From positions 682,001-746,000 of the forward strand of contig NC_020813.1 in NCBI RefSeq assembly GCF_000348725.1: a stretch of 64,000 nucleotides of DNA. Direction: 5' to 3'. The position numbers were made by a program, and so were the translations under genes. The notes beneath the pieces were generated by a model. It made no database searches. It was not told where the DNA came from and worked only from the letters and a program-made list of their open reading frames with translations. The DNA is from Pseudobdellovibrio exovorus JSS (lineage in GTDB: Bacteria; Bdellovibrionota; Bdellovibrionia; Bdellovibrionales; Bdellovibrionaceae). This document shows, in pieces, positions 9,037 to 18,236 of this stretch (position 1 is the first letter of the stretch; each line of letters begins with the position of its first letter).

Positions 9037-9738
9037 ATGCAGATTCATATTGTGGAAGATGATCCGGTACTCGCACGAGGACTGCAGGTGAATTTAGAAC
9101 TAGAGGGTCACCAAGTTGTCGTCAGTCATAATATCAAAAGTGCCATCGAGGTGATGAATACACGTGGTGCGGACTTTGTCATTCTGGATCTAGGATTGCC
9201 CGATGGATCTGGTTTTGATTTTTTGAAAAATATTCGCGAAGTGAATAACCAAACACCTGTTATTATTTTAACAGCACAAACAGACGAAGATTCGGTGATT
9301 AAAGGTCTACAACTCGGGGCGAATGATTATATGAAAAAGCCCTACAGTTTTCGTGAGTTACTGGCGCGTATGCATGTGATTTTGCGCAAGCCAATAGGGG
9401 CGCAAAATACAGTTTCATTTGATCAACTCTCTTTAAATAAAGATGCACGTATGGCTAAGTTTGGTGAATACACAATCGAATTGAATCGACGGGAATTTGA
9501 TATTCTAGCTTATTTTGTTCAAAGAGCCGAAATGATTGTGACTCGTGAAGCTCTGGTATTGAATCTAGATAAAGACAGCGAAATTTTTGACCGCACTATT
9601 GATTCCCATATCAGTCATTTACGTAAAAAATTTCGCAAGGTGGGCGTCAATAGTATTAGAATTGCTTCGGTCTATGGACTTGGTTATCGCTTAGAGAAAG
9701 TCAGTGATCGCTCTGGCGAAAGAAATTCGGTGACTTAG
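9037..9738 (+). CDS. OmpR/PhoB-family response regulator
   Basis: Receiver domain with phosphoacceptor Asp51 (FVILDLGLPDGSG), Thr79 and Lys101 (YMKKPYSF), followed by a winged-helix DNA-binding domain (trans-reg C type, ending SVYGLGYRLEKV). 233 aa. The ATG at 9037 was chosen over an adjacent TTG because AGGGG lies about 6 nt upstream. It sits 2 nt before a histidine-kinase gene, its likely partner, and is divergent from a small secreted-protein gene whose promoter it may control (inference from layout, as in cpxP-cpxRA). Confidence 0.94.
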   Translation: MQIHIVEDDPVLARGLQVNLELEGHQVVVSHNIKSAIEVMNTRGADFVILDLGLPDGSGFDFLKNIREVNNQTPVIILTAQTDEDSVIKGLQLGANDYMKKPYSFRELLARMHVILRKPIGAQNTVSFDQLSLNKDARMAKFGEYTIELNRREFDILAYFVQRAEMIVTREALVLNLDKDSEIFDRTIDSHISHLRKKFRKVGVNSIRIASVYGLGYRLEKVSDRSGERNSVT

Positions 9739-9740
9739 AT

Positions 9741-11336
9741 ATGAGAAATAGAATTTTAAAAAAATATTTCTTATTAGCGGCAATCACGCTTATTCTTTTT
9801 ATTTTTTTAGGATTAATCTCTAGTTCTTATCTGAATGAAATGCTCAGAACACGGCGTGAAGCTTATCCTCCGATTTTTGTCGCCAAGTTAATTGATCTTT
9901 TGGGAGGTGCTGACAAAATCAAAGGCATTCAGCTTTTAGAGGAAGCCCAATCCAATGGCCCTAGGCCGCGTGTAGTTTTATATAATGAAAAAGGCGAAGT
10001 GATCTATCGCTCGGTAGCACCACCACCGCCTCCACATCCATCTTCCCGAGGTGAGTTGCCCCCGCCTCGTCCACCTGATTTGGTGCAAGAGGAAGTGAAT
10101 CTCAGTTTATCTTCTGATTTTTTAGCGCAATTCCAAAATGACTATGATTTTTTTTCGCGCGAGCCAGTGGATATCGGCCCAGCTCCGAAGCCAGATAGCC
10201 CTTTAAGATTTTTGCGATTTTGGGGAGGCGGCCCTCCGCCGATGCGTCCTCCATCTGCGGATGTCGTGATTCGACTTAGTGGAAAGCCAATCTATTACAT
10301 CGGATTTGTTGGTGGGCCACCACCTATGCGTCCGCCAGATGGTATGGAAAGATATTTACCGATTTTAGGACCTGCAATTTTATTGCTGTCATTGCTTTTG
10401 GGAGTGGGTGTAACAATCAGTCTTATTTATGCCTCTGTCCGCAAAAAAGTTTCTGAGGCTGACAAGGTTATTTCCGAGATTCAGAATGGAAATTTAAAAG
10501 CTCGTTTTGAAGTGCATCGTAAAGATGAGTTCGGCGAGGCTATGTTGCGCTTTAATAAAATGGCCGACGAAATTGAAGCCTTAGTGGAACATCTGAAGTT
10601 TGTAGAAACTGCGCGAAATCGTATTTTGCAAGAGCTAGCGCATGATTTAAGAACCCCAGTCGCTTCACTCAAAAATTTAATAGAAACACTTGAATCGCAA
10701 AATGAGCGATTAGAACCTGCTGTAAAAAAAGAATTATTACAACTGTCTTTGCGAGAAGTGGATTACTTCGGGCAATTAGTTGAAGATCTGTTGTTGCTAG
10801 CTCGTGTAGATGAACCTAAATATCGCCATGAAAATATTCAAATTCCTATTTGCGATATCATGGATGAGGTCTTAGCTGACTGTTTATCGCGTCCAGAATA
10901 TAAGCAAAAGCAAATTGAAGTTGTTAGAAACTATGCGGCGATTGATGCCGTTGTTTCGGGTAGTTGGAATTTATTGTATCGCATGTTCAGGAATGCGTTT
11001 GAAAATGCACTTTCATTTGCTCAATCAAAAATCACAATTGATGTGGCCTATGAGTCTGGGGTGGGATTAGTGATTCACATCCAAGATGATGGGCAGGGTT
11101 TAACGGACGAGCAATTGGTTAGTTTTGGTGAGCGTAAGTTGAGCCGTCAGATTACTTCTAGCGAAAAAGGGAAACGGCTTTCCGTTGGATTAGGGTCTGT
11201 GATTATTAAAAAAATATGTGAAATTCATCGCGGCCGAGTCAGTATCAAAAATATGCGAGATCCTTCAGGAAGGGTTGTCGGAGCCATTTTGACTATCGTA
11301 TTTGAAAGCGATAGTATCGGCTCTTATGAAGTTTAA
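9741..11336 (+). CDS. Membrane sensor histidine kinase with Pro-rich periplasmic domain
   Basis: 531 aa. TM1 at ~9-30, a periplasmic sensor region (~33-210), TM2 at ~207-230 (GPAILLLSLLLGVGVTISLI), HAMP domain, HisKA with H-box AHDLRTP (His301), and HATPase_c with N-box RNAFENAL and G-box DDGQGL. The sensor is unusual: it contains a run of prolines (APPPPPHP...LPPPRPPD, residues ~93-115) and two copies of GGPPPMRPP (near residues 164 and 191). Follows the response regulator by 2 nt, so they form one operon. sfsA overlaps its 3' end. Confidence 0.92.
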   Translation: MRNRILKKYFLLAAITLILFIFLGLISSSYLNEMLRTRREAYPPIFVAKLIDLLGGADKIKGIQLLEEAQSNGPRPRVVLYNEKGEVIYRSVAPPPPPHPSSRGELPPPRPPDLVQEEVNLSLSSDFLAQFQNDYDFFSREPVDIGPAPKPDSPLRFLRFWGGGPPPMRPPSADVVIRLSGKPIYYIGFVGGPPPMRPPDGMERYLPILGPAILLLSLLLGVGVTISLIYASVRKKVSEADKVISEIQNGNLKARFEVHRKDEFGEAMLRFNKMADEIEALVEHLKFVETARNRILQELAHDLRTPVASLKNLIETLESQNERLEPAVKKELLQLSLREVDYFGQLVEDLLLLARVDEPKYRHENIQIPICDIMDEVLADCLSRPEYKQKQIEVVRNYAAIDAVVSGSWNLLYRMFRNAFENALSFAQSKITIDVAYESGVGLVIHIQDDGQGLTDEQLVSFGERKLSRQITSSEKGKRLSVGLGSVIIKKICEIHRGRVSIKNMRDPSGRVVGAILTIVFESDSIGSYEV

Positions 11337-12087
11337 AGACGAATTGCTTGAAGGTGTCCTTTTACAGCGTTACAAAAGATTTTTTGCGGATGTCGAATAC
11401 CAAGGCCAGTTATACACAATTCATGTTCCTAATACAGGTAGCTTGAAGGGTGTGATTGAAAAGGGCCAACGCCAGCCTTGTTGGTTTAGTTTACACGGAG
11501 ATGAAAGTAAAAAGCTCAAAGGTACACTGGAAGCCGTGCAAGTCCCAAGTGGAGTATGGGTAGGGCTCAATACCTCTTCACCTAATAAGATTGTACAGGA
11601 GTCTATTCAGTCGGCGCGCCTTAAAGGTGGCGGCCATCTGCCTCACTGGAGCGACTATCAGTTTTATAAATCTGAATATAAAATATCCAAAGAAACGCGT
11701 TTAGATGGTGTGTTCTGTATGCAAGAAACAGATTTGCAGGACGAGAACATACCCAAACATTTTATTGAAATTAAGAATACGACATTGCTTGAAAAAGTAG
11801 ATGGAAAAAATATGGCCATGTTTCCTGACGCCGTGACAGAACGGGGACAGAAACATTTAAAAGAACTGATGGCTCTTATTGAAAAAGGGCACAAGGCTGA
11901 ATTGATTTTCACGATTCAAAGATCTGATGTCGAGGCGTTTACTACGGCTGATCACATAGATCCTGTCTATGGTCGACTATTTCGTGAAGCCATACAAAAA
12001 GGTTTAATAGTCACGCCACTGATTGTGGAAATAACACGACGTGAAGTCCGCCTAACAGACAAAGTCCTACCAGTCGTGGTGGGATAA
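11326..12087 (+). CDS. sfsA: SfsA family protein (sugar fermentation stimulation protein homologue)
   Basis: Matches SfsA over its length: N-terminal LLEGVLLQRYKRFFADVE OB-like region, VPNTGSLKG, and the nuclease-like core FIEIKNTTLL...MFPDAVTERGQKHLKEL. 253 aa. The molecular role of SfsA is poorly known; a nuclease fold has been proposed. The ATG at 11326 overlaps the kinase stop by 11 nt and gives the usual family N-terminus; a TTG at 11302 in frame is less likely. A strong terminator follows. Confidence 0.93.
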   Translation: MKFKDELLEGVLLQRYKRFFADVEYQGQLYTIHVPNTGSLKGVIEKGQRQPCWFSLHGDESKKLKGTLEAVQVPSGVWVGLNTSSPNKIVQESIQSARLKGGGHLPHWSDYQFYKSEYKISKETRLDGVFCMQETDLQDENIPKHFIEIKNTTLLEKVDGKNMAMFPDAVTERGQKHLKELMALIEKGHKAELIFTIQRSDVEAFTTADHIDPVYGRLFREAIQKGLIVTPLIVEITRREVRLTDKVLPVVVG

Positions 12088-12138
12088 TAAATGATTTAAA
12101 AGTTTTTTGAAAAAGTCTTGGAATAAAGTGATCCAAAT

Positions 12139-12167
12139 AAAAAAGCCGCCCTCTAGGCGGCTTTTTT
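12139..12167. terminator. Bidirectional rho-independent terminator (sfsA / DsbA-like)
   Basis: A-tract, GCCGCC stem, CTCTA loop, GGCGGC stem and T-tract: 12-bp arms including the A/T ends. Placed between convergent genes, it can end transcription from both sides. Confidence 0.92.
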
Positions 12168-12202
12168 GTGGAAATTTGTAAAGCTAGTTATTACTTAGCT
12201 AA

Positions 12203-12982
12203 TTATTTAGCTAAATGACGATCGATGATCGCTTTGAATTCAGGGAATGGGTAAGCACCTTTTAATGAAACACCATTGATGATGAAACCAGGAGTTCCAC
12301 TGATGTTAAATTTACGAGCTTCTTCCATATCAGCTGCGATTCTTTGAGCGATTTTTTCGTCTTTTAAATCAGCTGCTAACTTCTTCATATCAACACCTAA
12401 TTTTTTAGCTGTGTTATCGAAGAATTTATCCTCTTTCATTCTGTCTTGACCTTCAAATACAGCATCATGGAATTTTTCAGCTTTTTCATGACTTTGTTTT
12501 GCAATAGCTTCGAAGTATTGAGCTGCTGGCATTGCAAGTGGGTGGAAGTCTAAAGGTAAGTGTTTGAAAATGATGCGGACTTGATCGCCGTAAGCTTTTC
12601 TAACTTCGTGGATTGTTTGGTAACCACGTGCACAGTATGGGCATTGGAAGTCAGAGTATTCTACGATAGTGATTGGAGCATTCTTAGGACCGAAAACCAC
12701 ACGGCCATCTTCGATTTCAGGTTTCAATGGGTTGTTGAACTCTTCATCACGAGCTTTTTGCTCATCTTGTTGTGCTCTTTCACCAGCTGTGCGTTGCGCT
12801 TCTTGAGCTGCGCGATTTACGACTTCGATGAATTGTGCAGGGTCTTTTTCAATGGCAGCAAAAACAATAGAAGGATCTTTTTCAATAGCTTCTTTTAATT
12901 GTTTTGCCGAAGGGGCGCATGAAGCTAATGTCAAAGCTGCGGCGACAAATGTAAGTGTTGATAAAATGCGTGTTGTTTTCAA
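12203..12982 (-). CDS. DsbA-family thiol-disulfide oxidoreductase, lipoprotein
   Basis: 259 aa. Lipoprotein signal peptide with lipobox LASC (Cys22), a short helical region in which IEKDP occurs twice (residues ~33-50), and a thioredoxin-fold DsbA domain with active site CPYC (YSDFQCPYCARGYQ) and the cis-Pro loop SGTPGF. It resembles Com1/BdbD-type oxidoreductases and probably forms or shuffles disulfides in secreted proteins from a membrane-anchored position. The start is TTG, well supported by GGAGGA 5 nt upstream. Monocistronic by layout. Confidence 0.92.
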   Translation of the reverse strand: MKTTRILSTLTFVAAALTLASCAPSAKQLKEAIEKDPSIVFAAIEKDPAQFIEVVNRAAQEAQRTAGERAQQDEQKARDEEFNNPLKPEIEDGRVVFGPKNAPITIVEYSDFQCPYCARGYQTIHEVRKAYGDQVRIIFKHLPLDFHPLAMPAAQYFEAIAKQSHEKAEKFHDAVFEGQDRMKEDKFFDNTAKKLGVDMKKLAADLKDEKIAQRIAADMEEARKFNISGTPGFIINGVSLKGAYPFPEFKAIIDRHLAK

Positions 12983-13098
12983 GAAATCCTCCGTTGGGTT
13001 TGTTGCTTAAATTAACCACAATAGTCTGTCACAAGCCGCTTTAAACGAGAATCTTTTTTTAATTATGACTAGGGGCTAAAAAAGACCCGTCCGAGGTC

Positions 13099-13130
13099 CA
13101 GCTTGAAGAAAGCCCTCAACGCAGCTTGAA
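13099..13130. repeat. Paired 9-bp direct repeats upstream of the 13151 gene
   Basis: CAGCTTGAA at 13099-13107 and again at 13122-13130. The 23-bp start-to-start spacing puts both on about the same helical face, as for a tandem regulator site. Could be chance. Confidence 0.35.
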
Positions 13131-13150
13131 AAATTAGTTAGGATGGCCAC

Positions 13151-13798
13151 ATGAACAAGCTATTTAAAATCTTGGTAGGTTTATTTATTGGGCTAGGTGT
13201 TGGATCAGGTGTAATGACAATGACTTCTTGTGCCAGTGCTCCGCAGGTCAATACGCCATCTGCGATGACGTATAACTATGCACGTTTAAAGCTGCTGGAC
13301 CTAGATCAGATGTCGGACCTTATTCAAAAGCGTGTGCAGGGATATAAACGCACAGATAATGAAGAGCTGATGCAAGAGGCTCTTGAACTCTGTCTATCGC
13401 GCCCAGATGAAGACAGTATGGTTGAAAAGCTGATTGATTCTGTTCGTTTCAACGCGTCTTCAGAGGCGGCATGGGAGCAATGGGTAGAGGCTGCGGTGGA
13501 AAAGAGCATTGCCCAGTTAAAAAATGAAACAACACCTGCGGTAGATCAGGTTACCTATCTGATTTTACTTGAAAATTTAATAGCACAATTTCGCCCAGAG
13601 TTTTTAAAGCAGTGGGAGGCTCCGCAGTTTGAAAGTGAAGTGATCGAAAAGATTGCGGCGGCGGAACTGGTTGTTTCCGATGCGGCCGTGAGTGAGCGTC
13701 GCTTGAACTTAATGGAAACTCAGCGCTCGCCTTCACGTGTGGCGCAGGACCTAATCAAAGAACGTGAGCAAGCTAATACTCCTCCATCTCGTCGTTAA
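13151..13798 (+). CDS. Putative lipoprotein of unknown function
   Basis: 215 aa. The N-terminus has a hydrophobic signal with a lipobox-like MTSC|A (Cys27), followed by a mostly helical Glu/Gln-rich mature region with no transmembrane segment and a Pro/Arg-rich C-terminal tail. No family recognised. An AGGA ribosome site precedes the ATG. The upstream gap contains two copies of CAGCTTGAA 23 bp apart. A hairpin lies downstream, so it is probably a single-gene unit. Confidence 0.75.
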   Translation: MNKLFKILVGLFIGLGVGSGVMTMTSCASAPQVNTPSAMTYNYARLKLLDLDQMSDLIQKRVQGYKRTDNEELMQEALELCLSRPDEDSMVEKLIDSVRFNASSEAAWEQWVEAAVEKSIAQLKNETTPAVDQVTYLILLENLIAQFRPEFLKQWEAPQFESEVIEKIAAAELVVSDAAVSERRLNLMETQRSPSRVAQDLIKEREQANTPPSRR

Positions 13799-13829
13799 AT
13801 GCAGTTAAATCTCTGAGTTACGTCCTATG

Positions 13830-13862
13830 GTGAAGCCAGACTCGACCTAATTCTGGTTTCAC
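13830..13862 (+). terminator. Stem-loop after the 13151 gene, possible terminator
   Basis: GTGAAGCCAGA pairs with TCTGGTTTCAC (11-bp stem, one G-T pair, 11-nt loop). The following AAAATTTC is not a good U-tract, so termination would be weak or rho-assisted. Confidence 0.4.
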
Positions 13863-13968
13863 AAAATTTCATCAGTTTGTCTCAATCTGACTCAAGTTTT
13901 TTTAGAAATCCTCCGAAGAGTTTATTAACAGAAGCCATGATGGCGCTTAATAAACCAGGAGGTACAAC

Positions 13969-14247
13969 ATGTTTATTCAAGGTGATTTACAAGCAGTTTT
14001 CGATGCTCTTTATCGCGTAGGTGCGATTGATCCAGTATTGGGAATGGATTGGGAAAAAATCAACACGGATATGGTGTCCTCTCCTCAATTAGTTAATCGC
14101 GTGTGTGCTTCTATCAATGCCTGTGACGGGAATCCAGATTTACTTTTACAGACATTGCAATCATTAGAACCAAGATTATTGAATTTTGTCGCGTTGGAGG
14201 TGGCTCGTGAATTCTGTGAATTTCAAGACCGTAAAGAGCTTCATTAA
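13969..14247 (+). CDS. Small protein of unknown function, first of a cupredoxin/CpaF set
   Basis: 92 aa, acidic, predicted mostly helical, no signal peptide or TM segment. Two cysteines in VCASINACDG. No family recognised. A very strong ribosome site (AGGAGG, 7 nt spacing) precedes the ATG. The next gene starts inside its 3' end and cpaF follows, so the three are probably co-expressed; a role with the secretion ATPase is an inference from this order only. Confidence 0.72.
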   Translation: MFIQGDLQAVFDALYRVGAIDPVLGMDWEKINTDMVSSPQLVNRVCASINACDGNPDLLLQTLQSLEPRLLNFVALEVAREFCEFQDRKELH

Positions 14248-14713
14248 AATTTTTGTTAGAAGTTTTCTGTTCACTTTTTGCTTTTTTGTACAAGTAAAAG
14301 TGAATGCGCAGGAAGTTGGGACTCGCTCTACTGATGCGGTGTCACCTCAACAAAAAAATGCAGAACTTGTCAGTGCGATTCGTAAAGCCGTGCGCCCTGT
14401 AGAGCCAAGCAAAGAGATCGTTATTTTACATACGGAAAGTGGTTTTGTACCAGCTACTGTTCGTGTGCAAAAAGGCGTAGCTTATAAAATTCACGTGGTG
14501 AATTTGAATATGAAAGAAAAAAATGTGAGTTTTTTAATGGACTCATTTACTCAGTCGCATAACACCGTTTATGGCGAGCAAAAAAGTTTTAATATCGAGC
14601 CACAAGTAGAAGGGGTGTACTCTTATCAGTGCCCAGAAACTGGTGTGCAAGGAAAGTTAGTTGTCGTGCAAAGCACACCTGCAAGTCGCAGAGTGGCTTC
14701 ATTCGAAGACTAA
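14207..14713 (+). CDS. Secreted cupredoxin-like protein
   Basis: 168 aa from a GTG start at 14207 chosen because GGAGGT lies 5 nt upstream; a TTG at 14186 has no such site. N-terminal signal peptide ending VKVNAQ. The C-terminal ~100 residues look like a cupredoxin beta-sandwich: GFVPATVRVQKGVAYKIHVVN, then VYSYQCPETGVQGKLVVV. Only the Cys of the usual C-x(2-4)-H-x(3-4)-M copper loop is present; no His or Met follows, so a normal type-1 copper site is unlikely. Overlaps the preceding gene by 41 nt and precedes cpaF by 31 nt. Confidence 0.75.
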   Translation: MNSVNFKTVKSFIKIFVRSFLFTFCFFVQVKVNAQEVGTRSTDAVSPQQKNAELVSAIRKAVRPVEPSKEIVILHTESGFVPATVRVQKGVAYKIHVVNLNMKEKNVSFLMDSFTQSHNTVYGEQKSFNIEPQVEGVYSYQCPETGVQGKLVVVQSTPASRRVASFED

Positions 14714-14744
14714 GTAAGACGTTTTAACGAAACGTAGAGGAAGT

Positions 14745-15878
14745 ATGTCAGACGGACAATCAAACTTTAAAGAAGTTATCGCACGGGCTCTAGGGCCCGT
14801 TTCCGAGTATCTGGAAGATCCAGGTGTTTCGGAGGTTTTGATTAATGGTCCGAATCAAATCTTTGTAGAGCGCAAAGGTAAGTTAGAATTAACTCCAGCT
14901 AAATTTCCAGACGAAGACAATTTGCAGGCAGCGATCAACAGTATTGCTCAGTCAGTAGGTCGTCGGATCAATGCAGACGAGCCTCGTTTAGATGCACGTC
15001 TACCGATTATCGAAGGGTCTTCAGCGAGTGGGTCTCGTATCGCTGCCGTATTACCGCCGATTTCGCGCCAAGGCACTGTGATCAGTATTCGTAAGTTCAC
15101 AGCAAGTAAAATTACTCCGGCTGAATATATTAAATACGGTACGATCACTCCAGATGCATGGATGTTTATTGATCTGTGTATGTTTCTAGGTAAAAACATT
15201 ATCGTCAGCGGTGGTACCGGATCTGGTAAAACGACGTTGCTGAGTTTGATGTGTTCCCGTATTCCAAAAGGTCAACGTGTTTTGATTATCGAAGACTCGT
15301 CTGAGTTACAAGTCGAGTACGAACATGTAGTGCGTTTTGAAACTCGCCAAGCCGATACCTTAGGCAAAGGCGAAGTGACTATTCGTGACTTACTTAAATC
15401 TGCATTGCGTTTGCGTCCAGATCGTATTGTCGTCGGAGAGGTTCGTTCCAGTGAAGCTTTGGAATTGATCAATGCGATGAACACGGGGCATAAGGGCAGT
15501 ATGGGAACGGTGCATGCGAATTCACCGGAGGATGCGATCGTTCGTCTAGAGGCCTTAGCGGCTGGGGGCGATGCGAAAATCAGTGAAAAAGCTCTGGTGT
15601 CGCAGGTGGCATCAGCGATCGAGATTATTGTGCAAATTTCCCGCTATGCAGATGGCTCTAGAAAGATTGGCTCTATTTCAGAGGTGCGTGGTATTGGACC
15701 AGATGGCAAGTACATCGTTGTGCCTATATTTGAAATCACTAAGTTGGTCAGACGCCCGGATGGTAAGCTCGAAGGTGGTATCGAGCCCACTGGAAATGTG
15801 CCTTCTTTTTACCAAGAAATACTGGATAACAAGATCAATTATCCATTAACGAAGTTCCAAAAAGTCAAAGCTGCTTAA
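14745..15878 (+). CDS. cpaF: CpaF/TadA-family secretion ATPase
   Basis: 377-aa hexameric ATPase of the type II/IV secretion superfamily, the class that powers Flp/Tad pili. It has the N-terminal CpaF domain (VSEVLINGPNQIFVERKG), Walker A GGTGSGKTT (~residues 155-163), Asp box IIEDSSELQ, Walker B RIVVGEV and the His box MGTVHANS. The ribosome site GAGGAAG precedes the ATG. No other tad/flp gene (CpaB, secretin, TadB/C, pilin) is nearby, so it is either an orphan working with a distant Tad locus or serves another machine. Confidence 0.92.
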   Translation: MSDGQSNFKEVIARALGPVSEYLEDPGVSEVLINGPNQIFVERKGKLELTPAKFPDEDNLQAAINSIAQSVGRRINADEPRLDARLPIIEGSSASGSRIAAVLPPISRQGTVISIRKFTASKITPAEYIKYGTITPDAWMFIDLCMFLGKNIIVSGGTGSGKTTLLSLMCSRIPKGQRVLIIEDSSELQVEYEHVVRFETRQADTLGKGEVTIRDLLKSALRLRPDRIVVGEVRSSEALELINAMNTGHKGSMGTVHANSPEDAIVRLEALAAGGDAKISEKALVSQVASAIEIIVQISRYADGSRKIGSISEVRGIGPDGKYIVVPIFEITKLVRRPDGKLEGGIEPTGNVPSFYQEILDNKINYPLTKFQKVKAA

Positions 15879-15959
15879 ATAGGCAGCCCTTAAACAATTC
15901 AAAACTTACTGGCACATATTCGCTTGCATGGCCTCAGGCGGACGCAGTAAGTTGGATGC

Positions 15960-16925
15960 GTGCATTTTAGCTGTAAAATAACCCACGCCATTCTAAGCCA
16001 TTTAGAGTCGGAAAAAGTCGATTTATCGGCTTATTTTTCTGAAAGCGAAATCCCGTGGGAGTTACTGCGTGATACCTCGTATTGGATGCGCGCACCAGAT
16101 ATGGAAGCATTCTTAGAGCGTCTTTCCATTGATCAAGAAACTTTGATACGTGCTGGACATCGCACACCCAAAAATCGTGTTTGGGGTGTACTCGATAGTG
16201 TTTTACGAATGATGCCACAGCCGCAGGAAATTTTTCAGCAACCAGAAAAATTTCTGAGCTATTTTATTTCTCCGGAACCGCCTATTGAAAATCTGCAAAG
16301 AATTGAAAACGGGCTGTCATTTGATATTCCTCTTCCGGCGGAACAATATCCATTGGTGACGATATACTTGAAGGCAGCATTTGAATCTCTACCACTTTAT
16401 GTGGGACAGACGGCCGCTCAATGCGAATGGAAAGATATTCACTTTAAGATCGTGTGGTCGTCTTCACAGCAAAGTATTTTAAGTGAAGATTCTGATCGCA
16501 ATATCTCGCCACAGCTGATGCAAGATGTGATTCGTCAGTTGCAGCAAAGCAGTCGTGAACTAGAAGTTAAAAATCGTGAGTTACAACGACGTAACGAAGA
16601 GTTGCTACGTATGTCTCAGGATAAACAGAGCGCTACCACCACTAAAAGAGAAGTGGTGCAACAGGATTTTTCTGAATTTGATTTTATGAAAAAACCAGTT
16701 CATCAAGTGGCGCAAAATCTATCCCGCCTGCACGATTACATGGTGCGGGCACATCAATTGGTGACAATCTTATCTGCGGGACAAAAACAAACGCCAGCAG
16801 GGATCAAAGAAGCACTTCATCGTGTGGATTGGGAAATTGTAAAAAATCAATATCCACAACTGATTCTAGAAAGTCTTGAAACATTAAAAAAATTAAATAA
16901 ACCAGAAGGTCCTTCTGATAAATAA
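15960..16925 (+). CDS. Unknown protein with coiled coil, upstream of eno
   Basis: 321 aa starting at GTG; a stop 12 nt upstream in frame excludes a longer start. The first ~170 residues look like a globular alpha/beta domain reminiscent of N-terminal regulatory domains found before kinases or cyclases in deltaproteobacteria (weak impression). Residues ~185-225 form a Gln/Glu/Arg-rich coiled coil, and the C-terminal ~100 residues are helical. No catalytic domain, signal peptide or TM segment seen, so probably a cytoplasmic dimer. 23 nt before eno and likely co-transcribed with it. Confidence 0.75.
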   Translation: MHFSCKITHAILSHLESEKVDLSAYFSESEIPWELLRDTSYWMRAPDMEAFLERLSIDQETLIRAGHRTPKNRVWGVLDSVLRMMPQPQEIFQQPEKFLSYFISPEPPIENLQRIENGLSFDIPLPAEQYPLVTIYLKAAFESLPLYVGQTAAQCEWKDIHFKIVWSSSQQSILSEDSDRNISPQLMQDVIRQLQQSSRELEVKNRELQRRNEELLRMSQDKQSATTTKREVVQQDFSEFDFMKKPVHQVAQNLSRLHDYMVRAHQLVTILSAGQKQTPAGIKEALHRVDWEIVKNQYPQLILESLETLKKLNKPEGPSDK

Positions 16926-16948
16926 TCAGAACGACGAAGGAGAATGTC

Positions 16949-18217
16949 ATGTCTGAAATTATCAGCGTCTTAGGTAGAGAAATTCTTGATAGCCGTGGAA
17001 ATCCGACAATCGAAGTAGAAGTCAAAACTTCAGCGGGTAATATGGGAAGAGCAGCGGTTCCATCAGGAGCTAGCACCGGAGCACACGAGGCTTACGAACT
17101 ACGTGACGGAGATAAAAAAAGATATTTAGGCAAAGGTGTTTTCAAAGCGGTTGATCATGTTCGTGAAAAGATTGCTCCTGAAATCGTAGGTCTTAATGTC
17201 TATGAGCAAGTTTATATTGATAAAATTTTACGTGATATCGATGGAACTGAAAATAAATCTAATTTAGGTGCTAATGCCATTTTAGGTGTTTCTTTGGCCT
17301 GCGCTCATGCAGCGGCTAAAGATGCGGGTTTACCACTTTATCGCTATGTGGGGGGCTCTCAAGCTTGTCGTCTTCCTGTGCCGTTGATGAATGTTCTGAA
17401 TGGTGGTGCGCACGCGAATAATGGTTTAGATATTCAAGAGTTTATGATTGTGCCGACAGTGAATAATTCTTTCGCTGAGTCGTTACGTGCGGGTTCTGAA
17501 ATTTTCCATACGTTGAAAAAGATTTTAAATAAAAAAGGTCTTTCAACGGCAGTAGGGGATGAAGGTGGATTTGCGCCGACATTGAAATCAAATGAAGAGG
17601 CATTAGAGCTTTTGATGCAAGCGATTTTGGAAGCTGGCTATGAAGCTGGTCAAAATGTTTTCTTAGCATTGGATGTGGCTTCAACAGAATTGTTCAAAGG
17701 TGGGAAATACACATGGGAGCAAAATCAAATCACAGGGCTTGAGCTTCAAGGCATTTATCAAAAATGGGCCGAGAAGTATCCGCTTGTCAGTATTGAAGAT
17801 GGTTTTGCCGAAGACGATTGGGATTCTTGGATTTCTGCGACTTCAAACTTAGGATCACATCTGCAGTTAGTGGGTGATGATTTATTTGTGACGAATCCAA
17901 AACGTCTTCGCCAAGGTCTCGAGAAAAAAGCGGCTAACGCGCTACTCGTGAAAGTAAATCAAATCGGTACTTTGACAGAAACATTTGAGGCTGTGAATTT
18001 GGCTCAACGCAACAAAATGAAGACAGTCATGTCACACCGAAGTGGTGAAACAGAAGATGTGACGATCGCAGATTTAGCGGTGGCTCTGAACTGTCATCAA
18101 ATTAAAACGGGTAGTCTTTGTCGTGGTGAACGCACAGCTAAATACAACCAACTTCTTCGCATCGAAGAAGACTTGGGCGGAATGGGTGTTTACTGGGATA
18201 AAGCCGGCTTTAGATAA
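16949..18217 (+). CDS. eno: Enolase
   Basis: Converts 2-phosphoglycerate to phosphoenolpyruvate in glycolysis. N-terminal [23 protein letters not shown], catalytic VGDEGGFAP, metal-binding region [21 protein letters not shown], the active-site lysine region [10 protein letters not shown] and the signature SHRSGETED. 422 aa, full length. Strong GAAGGAGA ribosome site. Confidence 0.98.
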   Translation: MSEIISVLGREILDSRGNPTIEVEVKTSAGNMGRAAVPSGASTGAHEAYELRDGDKKRYLGKGVFKAVDHVREKIAPEIVGLNVYEQVYIDKILRDIDGTENKSNLGANAILGVSLACAHAAAKDAGLPLYRYVGGSQACRLPVPLMNVLNGGAHANNGLDIQEFMIVPTVNNSFAESLRAGSEIFHTLKKILNKKGLSTAVGDEGGFAPTLKSNEEALELLMQAILEAGYEAGQNVFLALDVASTELFKGGKYTWEQNQITGLELQGIYQKWAEKYPLVSIEDGFAEDDWDSWISATSNLGSHLQLVGDDLFVTNPKRLRQGLEKKAANALLVKVNQIGTLTETFEAVNLAQRNKMKTVMSHRSGETEDVTIADLAVALNCHQIKTGSLCRGERTAKYNQLLRIEEDLGGMGVYWDKAGFR

Positions 18218-18236
18218 GCTATCTTATTAAAATATC

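Noticed and set aside
15910-15924. Sigma-54-like promoter TGGCACATATTCGCT before the 15960 gene
   Set aside because: The GG and GC pairs are separated by 9 nt rather than the strict 10 nt of sigma-54 promoters, so I do not call it.
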